The translations under genes and the position numbers were made by a program. The notes beneath the pieces were generated by a model. It had not been told where the DNA came from and made no database searches. It was given only the letters and a program-made list of their open reading frames with translations. A DNA stretch of 64,000 nucleotides from Armigeres subalbatus (lineage: Eukaryota; Arthropoda; Insecta; Diptera; Culicidae): contig NW_026943127.1 in assembly GCF_024139115.2 (NCBI RefSeq), forward strand, positions 434,001 to 498,000, in the 5' to 3' direction. Of this stretch, positions 55,100-64,000 are shown in pieces. Numbering within the stretch: position 1 is the stretch's first letter; each line of letters starts with the position of its first letter.

Positions 55100-56352
55100 A
55101 ACCGGGGAAAAATAATGATCCAGGAGTTGAGTTTGTGGAAAACCAGGGAATCGTCGATGATACAAGTACTGCGAATAAGCTGAATGAGTTTTTTGTTGAG
55201 AGCATCAAAGCTATTCACAACAATATTCCAAATGTTCACCTCGTTGATGAAAATGTTGAAAGCAGTCAACGAAATGAAGATGAATGGAGTTTATTTCACG
55301 AGATTACTATGACTGAATTGGAAACTGCTGTGAAAGGATTGAAGATTTGTGGAGGTGTGAATAATCTAAATACTAGAGTCATGTGGGATGCATTCGATGT
55401 AATAAAGTTCAGTTTTTTGGATGTAATAAACAAATCAATGATGCGTGGAGAGTTTCCGTCGATGTGGAAAAAATCATTTGTAGTTCCGTTACCTAAAATT
55501 GCTCAATCTAAAGACCCAGCTGACCGAAGACCAATTAATATGTTACCACTCTATGAGAAAGTTTTGGAACTTCTGGTAAAAGAACAACTCTGTGAATTTC
55601 TCGAGAATAAAAGAATTTTAATTAATGAACAATCAGGATTCAGAAAAAATCACTCATGTGAGACGGCTCTCAACCTACTACTGTTGAAGTGGAAACAAGC
55701 AATTGAGAATAATAAAGTGATTCTGGCAGCGTTTGAAACAATAGACAGAAATAAGTTGATAATGGTTCTAGCGAAAATTGGTGTAAAAGGTTTGGTGTTG
55801 GAATGGTTCAAAAGTTATTTAACAGATAGGCAACAAGCAACACTTTATAGAGAAGAACTGTCAGAAGCTATTCAAGTTGAATTGGGTGTTCCACAAGGAA
55901 GTGTACTTGGTCCACTATTGTTTATCATATACATTAACGACATTAAGCAGAACATTACAGTAGGCAATGTGAAGATGTTTGCTGATGACACAGTAATTTT
56001 TATTATTGCGGATCATTTCAGTGAGGCGTATCATCATATGAGAATCGAACTAGATAAAATAAGTGAATGGCTTCAATCGAAGAAACTTAAGTTAAATGTA
56101 GATAAAACAAAATATATGATCATAACCAATAGAAATAAAGAAGGAAACACTGATTCATTGAACATAGAAGGGGAGGAAATAGAAAGGGTGGACAACTTGA
56201 AATATTTAGGCGTGATTGTAGATGATCGACTGTTGTTTAATGAGCACGTAGACTATACTATAAAGAAAGCGGCCAGAAAACTAGGAACGATATGCAGGCT
56301 GAATGGATTCTTGGACGTTGAAACAAAATTATGCTATATAAAGCAATTGTAG
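55075..56352 (+). pseudogene. CR1/L2-like ORF2, reverse transcriptase
   Basis: A 425-codon open frame: SMWKKSFVVPLPKIAQSKDP, RRPINMLPLYEKVLELLVKE, QSGFRKNHSCETALNLLLLK, GVPQGSVLGPLLFIIYINDI (motif B), MFADDTVIF (motif C; FADD at 55978-55989), LNVDKTKYMI, LKYLGVIVDDRLLFNEHVDY. Motif A reads VILAAFETIDRNKL: the usual F-x-D-x-K-x-AF segment with the first catalytic Asp has been removed by an in-frame deletion of about 18 bp. So the frame is open but the enzyme should be inactive. Confidence 0.9.
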
Positions 56353-56804
56353 CACCACACTTTGAATACTGTCCATCTGTACTGTTTCTGGCAAACAGAA
56401 GACAAAAACGTAGAATGCAAAGGATACAAAACAAAGCAATGAGATTGATATTGGGAGTCGAACGGACAACTTCTCCAGCCGCCATGCGGGAATGTCTTTG
56501 CTGGATGACAGTTGAACAAAGAATTATCATGAAGACACTAGAGTTTATTTTCAAAATGAAAAACGGATTACTGCCAGCGTATTTAACAGTAAATATTCAA
56601 TATGGGACGGATGTACACGATCATTACACAAGAAGAGCAATGGATTTACGACTGCAAAATTTCAAAAAAGCTGGAACTCAAAACTGCGTATTTTTTAAAG
56701 GATTCAAATTGTTTAACAGACTACCCACTGAAATTAAACATGCAAACAACCTAAGACTATTCAAAAGACTATGTGCAAGATGTGTTTTAAATGGATTGAT
56801 CTAA
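56331..56804 (+). pseudogene. CR1/L2-like ORF2, C-terminus
   Basis: Continues RT after a frameshift near 56335 with LYKAIVAPHFEYCPSVLFLA, RRMQRIQNKAMRLILGVERT, WMTVEQRIIMKTLEFIFKMK and LFNRLPTEIKHANNLRLFKR, ending LNGLI-stop. This tail is characteristic of CR1/L2-group RTs without RNase H. Confidence 0.87.
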
Positions 56805-57018
56805 CTCTAGCTTTTGACCTGTAGATTGACGTTATGATGGACATACGCGGGAGCGAGAACGATGTAAGACAAATAAATGATGGAATTATAAGACATTAAA
56901 AAAAATATCATTATATGATAACTCGTCTATTAAGCCTCCCAACTTCAAACAAAGCGTATGGGGTGGAGGTGGGACATATTATGGCCCCAATGGGACCATC
57001 ATAATAAATCGTTTTTTT

Positions 57019-59110
57019 TTGCGATTTCAAATTACAAAATCTACAAAAAATATTGGTCTGCGACTTGTGACCTTTGCTGCTGCAAGAGGGATGGAAATCA
57101 GCAGTACCAATTTCGCACGAAAGGATATCCGCAAACACACTTGGCAACATTCGAGTGGCAACACTTGCTCACAAATGGACCACGTGATGATCACCGAAAA
57201 GTAATTCTGGAATGATGTATGGTCCTTCAGAGACTAGAACACCGATTCGGATCATTATCCTGTAGTTGCGAAAATTCGGGCGCGACTTTCCAGAGCCATG
57301 AATTCGCGAAATAACCGAGCGATGCGTTTCAATATCCAATGCTAAAGGGGGTTGCTGAACAATACAGCCAGAAGCTGGACTAGCGGATAGGAGATGCCAA
57401 TGGATCTGGTGACGTAAATAGATTGTGGAAAAATATCCACGAAACTGTGACTACAACAGCGTTGCAATAGAGAACGGCACAGTGTAGCAAAGGCAGAAGA
57501 GATACGAATCCACCGCAGAAAGAAAAGGCAGCATGATAGCTAAAGCGCAGGAGAACATGGATAGAAACGTTATGCGACTGTCAATGGCGCGCGGCATAAG
57601 ATTGCGCCAGTACCCGCCATGTGTAATTACCGAGAGGGGCAATTTGCTGACAAACAAGACTATGCAGGGAAGAATTATTGAACGGTGAAAACGAAGGTTT
57701 ATTAAGGAGCAGGATGAACATTGAACATAGTCGGCGACGGCAAGCTGTGGAACTAAAACGCTGGTTAGGGTGAAAATGGCTTTAAACGAGCTGAAAACAC
57801 TAAAACTGATGGGAAGGACGAGATCCCGGTCGAGCTCGGAAGTATGCAGTTGCATTCAACGATCCACTACATTATCCGGAAAATATAGAAGGATGGATAT
57901 AGAAGGAAGGTATTCTGTTTAACAGACTGAGAACGCTTGAGAAGTCCTTCGTTGTTTAGCTTTCGGATGATCCTTGAAAAATTCCAGGAGTACATCTTGC
58001 AGAATCATCATCTGTTAATTGATTTCAAAGCGATTCGGTGAAAGGAAATGAGCTAAGGCATATAATGTCTGAATATGGTTTTCCGGAGAAACTGATTAGA
58101 CTGATTCGTGCAACGCTTTATGGCTCGAAATAAAGTATTCAGATTGTAGACGAAGTGTCCATCTCGTTTGTGATCCTAGAAGGATCGAAGTACGAAGCAG
58201 CGATCTGGCGTGCAGAGGAATGGCACTATCATCACACGGTCGCAGCTTTGCGGACGGCTTTGACCTCATTAGAATCGATCGCAGGGCAGCAATGGGCTTT
58301 GGACCATTGAAGAGGGAGAAGGCGAGAATATGCTTAAACATCAACTCTACCAAGACAAAGTATATGGTTGCGAATAGAGATAGAGGTAAACCTAGTGGTG
58401 TTGGTGCTGTGGTATTGCTTGATGCGGTTGTAGTTGTTGAAGTATTTGTTTACCTTGGAATGCTTGTGACATGTGACAATGTCGTTACCCGTGGAAAGAC
58501 GTATTGCTGCTACGAATAGGGCCTTCTACGGATTACGCTACCAGCTTTGGTCCTGCAACATGAAATGGAAACAAAATTGACTACCTGTAGCTTTTTACGG
58601 ATATGAAGCGTGGACACCAAAAGAGGCGGAACTGACAGCTTTTGAGGTTTTCAAGCGAAAAGTGCTGTGTACAATGCTCGAAGGGAAACTAGAAAATGGT
58701 GTTTAGTGCAGACGCACGATCACGAGCTGTATCAAGTGTACAAAGAAAAAAAATATTGTTTGCACTTCCACAGTTATTAACTGCGAGGTTTCTAAGCCAA
58801 GTTACCATTTATGCATTAGTATATCATGAGGCTAACACGATGATACTTTTATGCCCAGGGAAGTCGAGACAATTTCCAATCGAAAGAAAGAATAGCGAAG
58901 ACAATATTCAACAGAGAACCGAATATAGGCCGGCGACTTCGTGGAAGACCACAAATATGCTGGCTGCACGCGGTGGAATCGGACCTGGGGACTAAACATT
59001 TGGGAAAACTGGTGGAACATCGTCCAAGATCGACGATTATGTCGATTATTCGGCGAATGAGCGAATCGATGCGATCCAGCTATGCTGCCTGGAAAACTGA
59101 AGCGCGATGC
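57019..59110 (+). mobile_element. RTE LINE, 5'-truncated and strongly decayed
   Basis: Starts inside the endonuclease (RLVTFAAARGMEISSTNFAR, then RKHTWQHSSGNTCSQMDHVM in the 57019-57204 frame). It proceeds through linker (57450-57690) and pre-RT (57700-57900), with no intact RT motif A-C stretch. Later parts appear as GFADGFDLI-like remnants near 58247, NSTKTKYMVANRDRG near 58341-58390, and C-terminal scraps to about 59110. Different RTE subfamily from 48071-51453; it matches the fragments at 13378 and 14395. Interrupted by a Feilai fragment (58770-58880). Confidence 0.78.
58770..58880 (-). mobile_element. Feilai fragment nested in RTE
   Basis: CAGTTATTAACTGCGAGGTT to GAGACAATTTCCAATC, central body only, no head or tail. 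No TSD. Confidence 0.8.
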
Positions 59111-59129
59111 TTTTCCTACAGAATTATAA

Positions 59130-59192
59130 GCGAGTCAGTTCGCACATGATGCCTTAATGATTGTGATTCGAGCATAATTCTATCTACACTGA
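59130..59192. mobile_element. hAT MITE end relic
   Basis: GATTCGAGCATAATTCTATC...ACACTG resembles the right end of the MITE at 2474-2801. The partner end is not found. Confidence 0.4.
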
Positions 59193-59199
59193 TAGCGAT

Positions 59200-62100
59200 G
59201 GGTTTTTTTAAAGCTGGGAACCTCTGGTTGTATGGGACATCAAAAATCTCACTTCGCTGCATGCCTTTCCACGGTTTGTTCTAAAAATACACACCTGCGT
59301 TATTTATTTAAAATTTAAATTTAAACTCTCAACTACATGAAAATGCGCTACTCACAATTTTATATGACTCTACTAACGTATCTCGTGTAGGTACGAAGAA
59401 ATGTGTCAAACATTTTTTTTATGGAAGTTGTTTATCTCTGTAGTTATTTTCACTTGACTACCTCATGGATTCCTAAGCCGGTCAGAGCCGGGTGTTTTGA
59501 CCGGGGTAATACAAACAGAAATACTTTATCGATGCTACAATTTTCGGTAAATAGAAACAAAGTGTGGAGAGTTCACGAAGGGGGTCGATAAAATCCAACA
59601 TCCATTAATAATAATTCATCGTTCGGTGAGTCACTTCTCTCTGGCTCCGTGCATGCGTGTGTGAACATATTTTAGCGTCAAAGCCAGTCAGCAGGGCGAA
59701 GTCAGGGCTCATAAGTTTCCCAGCAGTATCTTATTATCTCCCAGCTGGAATCAAGCTGGATGTTGCTGTTAATTTAATTTTTATGATCATTCATCAATCA
59801 AACCCGATGGAACGATTTCGCACGATATGTTACCCTATGCAAGTTTGATGCTAAGGTATGTATCGTGGAAATACAAAATACTTGACACTTTTTATGGTTA
59901 GTGTATACTGCACAATGCTTATAAATTTATCGTCATATGAATATTCCAATAAGTAATTAAATGTTTGGTCATTCTGTGCCTTCTCCATGGTGCATCAGTC
60001 GAAAAAAAGATCATGTCATATGGTGAGGCAATGTAATGCAACCAGGTGAAACTAACCGGCAGTGAAAGGTTATTTATATCAAGGATGCTTATTTGACACA
60101 TGAAGTTGAAATATCTGCTTTGACCTTCTCTGAAATTCCAACTTAAAAAATATTGTGAATGAGATTTAACAGGCTTGAGATTTTCAATCAATATAATGTA
60201 GGCTAAGTCAGCGGTTGGTCATGAATGTGCCTTCATAAACAAAAAATAAATAAATTGTCAAATTTGATTCAATCATGACCTCGATATTAGCAATTCACCC
60301 ATCACGTCAACAATTACGTTGTAATTAGGAATGTTGCATTTTTTATCCACACAACAGAGGAATGCATATTTTATTGTTTTATATTATGGCATGAGATAGG
60401 ACAAAGTGATCTAGTGCCCCTTAATACTGAATCTGAAGAATGTCGTTATCTTGCAAGTAACGCAAGGTAAATATAATATTGTAAATATTCTGAAGTCATT
60501 GTCACTAGTAGATACGATGTTGTTACTTTCTGCTCCGTACTGATTCGCTTGGATATTATTTTCGATATCAAACTAAGTTGTTTGAGCCAAGCTTTAATTG
60601 ACCAATGCCAAGTTTTTCAGCCCTCAGCTCAATGTTCTTACCATACAAGTCACGTTTGTCGATGATGCACATGTGTAGTACCTACTCCTCTGTGCATTCA
60701 ACTCCCTTGTTAATCAGCGTCAAGGCTTTTTCGTCGTTACTTCTTGTCGTTTATATTATTTCGCAGGTCGTATTTTCACGCGGTTGAACTTCTCGCCTAG
60801 GAGCCGTGCAAATTTGCATTTTGCGCTGGTCACTGCTATAAACAGATATTTTCAGCACATTAATAAGATCTACAAAAGTCGGCACTTGAAGTTAATTCAA
60901 CGTGATATCGGCAGCTTACAGGCTCAGCCGACTCGATGGAGGACAAGTGCCTTTCATTTAGCTGACACCTTCCAACCTCAGTTGGTGGTTGGTTTGTGAC
61001 ATTCACGAGCTCTTTGGGTACTGATCGGAACCTATTGACATGGCAGTCAGTAGGACGTTCAACTCATCACAGCTGTTGCTGCAATGCTGCATTTCTGGTA
61101 TACGACTGTACGAATTGCGGGAGAAGTGGCAACTGCGTATCTATTGGGTTTTTGTCATTCATTTTGAAGTTTGGCTTTCCTTACGTACTGAATTATACAC
61201 AACGACTTTGGTCTAAGCGGCGGCGCTATAATGGATCATTCACTGTCAATTACAGTGAATTTTTATGCAATTATTGCAACTGTCCACGATTCAAATTCAT
61301 GGATTTGCGATCACCGTCTATTTAAATTAAATATAAAAATACCAAATATACTTGATAGATACATACATAAGAAGCATAGCTACACTAAAATAGTCATACT
61401 TGGCGGTTTAACCCCGTGTTTCACTAAAAGTTGATTTGCACTTGCCTTGCTTTGAGAATTAGATCCAGACGATATTAAATTATAGCTTTCTAAATAACCT
61501 CAAAACATCCGCCTGTCGATTATGCTTTTTTGCTGGATCTATACATAACACGAAAATTCACAACACAAAGGCACAAAGGAAACATAACTCTGACCTCCGG
61601 AGGCGATATTTCAATTGTGTACATCTTGCATCACTTTCTCAAACGATTTGGCACACGCTTTTCGTTCCGCGGCCCTACGAATATCGCCAATCTATGCCTT
61701 CACGCTATGCATTTTCGAAGCAAGCTTTACCGGGAACCTTGCCCGGGTATCCAACATGCCAGACTTCTGCACCATCATTCTACAAAATTCTAACGATTCA
61801 AACCGAACGAATTGGACAGACTATCAGCCAGCAGAGACAGGCACCTTGAGCGAAATTTGAACCACACTTAACGGGAACAACTCGTGCGCAATAATGGCCG
61901 AGTCAATCCACCTGGGTCTTAGAATTTCAAACGTGTCGGCATGTATTAGGGCAACTAAATTGGATTATATCTGGTGAGGTGGTGGATAGATGTAAGGGAA
62001 ATAAGTATAAAATGCGCCACCACGTTTTCTTGGTTATAAACCCAAATTTTGAAAAACATTTGCACGCCGTTACGCAACAAAATCTATACTTATTTATTTT

Positions 62101-62490
62101 TTAAAAATAAAATGTTTATTCGATTTTTTACGATGCAATTTCGTTGTTTTCGTCAACAATGCATTTTCTTTAGATACAAAAAACATTTTCTCCTTATTAC
62201 AATCGATCTTGAACATTGACTACCATTTTTATCATATAGTTGAATATTTTAAAACTTTACAACGACTGATATGTTAGATTATTTATAAACCATTCGAAAA
62301 AAATGTTTCGGGTTAAATCACCATTCAATTAAAAGATTTACCTAGGGGCGCATATTGACCATCCTTCCCCTATTCAATCCATATCAAGGATGTATTTTTT
62401 CACAAGCGATATATTTTTCAATAGAAAGACTATTTTGCACATGCAGGGCTACTGTTCCTTGAAACAAATATTTTTCTGCTCTGTTTTTCT
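59200..62490. other. Long stretch without a recognised gene
   Basis: 3.3 kb, no repeat from elsewhere in the window. On the minus strand 60590-60750 has a coding-looking stretch (NDEKALTLINKGVECTEE, one stop, then MCIIDKRDLYGKNIELRAEK). A GC-richer block at 61590-61860 has residues such as RARFPVKLASKMHSVKA on the minus strand, between stops. I recognise neither; they may be decayed genes or integrated foreign sequence. Confidence 0.3.
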
Positions 62491-62498
62491 TATATCCA

Positions 62499-62819
62499 GA
62501 TGATGATGATTATGATGCTGATACTACCATCTATTGTATCAAGGCACCTGCTGATAGCACTGGCCATATCTGACAAACGATTTGATCATGATTATACTAT
62601 TGTTTGTATTTCATCAAACTCCTGTATGAAGGGCCAAAATGAATGAGGTGGTTCCATAAGCAGATACACTTATTCGAATCCACGGTATGAATAGAGAATC
62701 TCCTTCAAGAAGAAAGTTCGTACACACAATAATATAATCTAGCCCTCGTTTCCAGATTGTCCCAGTAGATAGGGAGAAGAGCTCGCCCTCTATCCACGAG
62801 ATGTTAACAATAGGAAGTT
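62499..62819 (-). repeat. Dispersed repeat with ATC-triplet tail, copy 2
   Basis: Inverted match to 27804-28114. On the plus strand TTCTTATATCCAG|ATGATGATG looks like a strong splice acceptor followed by a frame ending TTIYCIKAPADSTGHI-stop, the same ending as copy 1. The common right boundary (..AAGTT, 62819) favours a repeat end. Confidence 0.6.
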
Positions 62820-63140
62820 GGTTGTCCCACTCTTCCTATCCAAATTGCTTCAATCGGGTGCCCCAATCTTAGATTCTAAACATTCTTTCGTTGACCACTA
62901 CAAAACAATCATTCACAGGGGTAATAACATGCTGGGGTTCATAAACCGTTTCTGCTATAACTTTCATGACCCATATACAATTAAAACACTTTATGTAGCT
63001 TATGTTAGATCAATAATGGAATATTGCAGTATTGTATGGTCTACTTTCTCATTCACGCACGAAGAGAGATTAGAATCTGTACAAAAGCAATTTTTACAAT
63101 TTTCTCTTTGTAAATTAGGCTGGACATCATTTCCACTCCC
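62820..63140 (+). pseudogene. LINE RT thumb-domain fragment (Jockey-group-like)
   Basis: Encodes APILDSKHSFVDHYKTIIHR, LGFINRFCYNFHDPYTIKTL, YVAYVRSIMEYCSIVWSTFS and EERLESVQKQFLQFSLCKLG, the segment after motif D in Jockey/I-group RTs. All catalytic motifs lie upstream and are missing (5' truncation). It is followed at 63150 by sequence also found at 2400-2870, likely its 3' UTR. Confidence 0.8.
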
Positions 63141-63149
63141 ATCATACAA

Positions 63150-63381
63150 AGCACGCGGGGGCAGCAGGGACAGTAGGGACAGCATGGACCATGTCCAAGG
63201 GCTTGACGACCCCTCCCCAGCTGTCTGCGAGTCAGGGAGAACTGCCTAGGGCGTGGTGGGATTTAGCAGTGGGCTCTGCTAAAATCCCTCCCAAAAAACC
63301 ACAAGTGCCCGTAAGCGGACTCTATCAAAGCGACTGTGTGCCGCTTCAAAAGCACAAGCCTAGGGAGGAGTGCCAACTGGC
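63150..63381 (+). mobile_element. Probable LINE 3' UTR
   Basis: GTCCAAGGGCTTGACGACCC and TAGCAGTGGGCTCTGCTAAA recur, diverged, on the minus strand at 2400-2870. Sits between the RT thumb and the tandem array. Confidence 0.55.
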
Positions 63382-64000
63382 ATGTGGAGTGTCCCTACTT
63401 CGGTAGGGTAGTGCGTGAGCTGCTTCGGCAGGGAGTGAGTGATCTGTTTGTGCTGAGGCAGGAGTGTCATAGCGAGTCGCCGCCGCTATGGCCACCTCGA
63501 AGCGCAGCAGAAGTCTGAGTATGGACTGCACATGCTAAGGTAAGAGTGTCGTAGCGTAGTATCGTTGATTAGTCCCCACATACCGCTATCGACACCTCGA
63601 GGCATGGCAGTGGAGTGTTAGAATAAGTTGTGGAGTGTACCTACTTCGGTAGGGTAGCGCGTGAGCTGCTTCGGCAGGGAGTGAGTGATCTGGTTGTGCT
63701 GAGGCAGGAGTGTCATAGCGTGTCTCCGCCGCTATTGTCACCTCAAAGCGCAGCAGAAGTCTGAGTATGGACTGCACATGCTGAGGCAGGAGTCGAGGTA
63801 TCCCATCGACACCTCGAGGCATTGCAGTGGAGTGTTAGAGTGAGCACCGAAAAGGGTCACATGGAGCGAATGGTCTTTGGAGAAGCTGCTTCGGCGGCAG
63901 GGTAGCAGTGGGTTGTACCACACACCTACAGTTGTGCACATGTGGTGCATGGGGAGTGTCCCTGCTTCGGCAGGGTAGCGTATGGTCTGCTTCGGCAGTG
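63382..64000. repeat. Tandem array with TTCG-loop hairpins
   Basis: Unit 1 63382-63627, unit 2 63628-63947, unit 3 from 63948, cut by the window end. Units 1 and 2 align with a 246-bp offset for the first 150 bp or so. Each unit has GTGGAGTGTCCCTACTTCGG-like start, then CTGCTTCGGCAGGGAGTGAG. Inverted repeats with a TTCG loop: CCCTACTTCGGTAGGG at 63393-63408, CTGCTTCGGCAG at 63420-63431, CCTACTTCGGTAGG at 63640-63653, CTGCTTCGGCAG at 63666-63677, CCCTGCTTCGGCAGGG at 63960-63975 and CTGCTTCGGCAG at 63987-63998. No convincing coding frame. Confidence 0.85.

Larger units (their letters stand above)
53450..56890 (+). mobile_element. CR1/L2-like LINE with inverted 5' end
   Basis: The direct part runs from about 54275 (middle of endonuclease) to the 3' UTR near 56890. 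The inverted part (about 53450-54270) holds ORF1 and its start. In element order ORF1 precedes endonuclease, so the layout [inverted 5' segment][direct 3' segment] fits twin priming, with the N-terminal endonuclease lost at the junction. The left edge and TSD are not resolved. 3' end: ACATTAAAAAAAATATC. Confidence 0.75.

Noticed and set aside
63346..63950. Minus-strand frames of 61-78 codons with repeated LRLLLRFEV
   Set aside because: The repetition simply reflects the DNA tandem repeat; the frames are not conserved with codon bias between units.

Overview
This 64-kb window looks like repeat-dominated nuclear DNA of a culicine mosquito, most likely Aedes. The evidence is AT-rich non-coding DNA, several tRNA-headed SINEs with a (GAA)n tail that match the Feilai type described from Aedes aegypti, RTE-clade LINEs with an AP-endonuclease followed by a reverse transcriptase, CR1/L2-like and I/LOA/Jockey-like LINE pieces, and a dense layer of MITEs whose target-site duplications (TSDs) can be read directly. 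There is no prokaryotic signal, no CRISPR array, no confident tRNA or rRNA gene, and no intact host protein-coding gene. The best host candidates are a non-coding 5' exon near 4.95-5.77 kb and a 112-codon open frame with consensus splice sites near 31.6-31.9 kb. Both are hypotheses.

Layout. 0-3 kb: an RTE 5' fragment (minus strand) with a MITE inside it, and a LINE 3' region interrupted by a hAT MITE. 6-8 kb: three SINE/MITE layers, including a SINE with a 20-bp TSD that carries a TTAA MITE. 9.15-11.58 kb: a hAT element (8-bp TSD GAATACAC) containing two younger DNA elements. 12.1-15.6 kb: RT fragments, MITEs and a Feilai copy. 17.8-20.25 kb: a Helitron-like piece, a short tandem repeat, a Feilai copy, and an isolated RTE 5' UTR flanked by an 11-bp TSD. 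22.7-24.9 kb: a second hAT element (TSD ATTGTAAT) with scrambled transposase remnants. 25.6-27.6 kb and 29.3-30.6 kb: TA-flanked TIR elements. 32.4-40.95 kb: a large long-inverted-repeat element, holding a TA transposon that itself holds an RTE LINE, plus a Feilai SINE that holds a MITE. 42.6-45 kb: fold-back and dispersed repeats. 48.07-51.45 kb: a full-length but dead RTE (minus). 52.9-56.9 kb: an RNase H fragment, then a CR1/L2-like LINE whose ORF1 is inverted relative to ORF2. 57-59.1 kb: another decayed RTE. 62.5-64 kb: a LINE 3' end followed by a tandem array rich in TTCG-loop hairpins.

Functionally this is a nested record of transposition rather than a working gene set. Every autonomous open frame seen is broken by frameshift, stop, deletion or an active-site change. 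The most useful observations are the insertion order that nesting allows, two LINE copies with 5' inversion, a 5'-only RTE insertion, a MITE family with consistent 7-bp TSDs, and the compensatory changes in the TTCG hairpin array.
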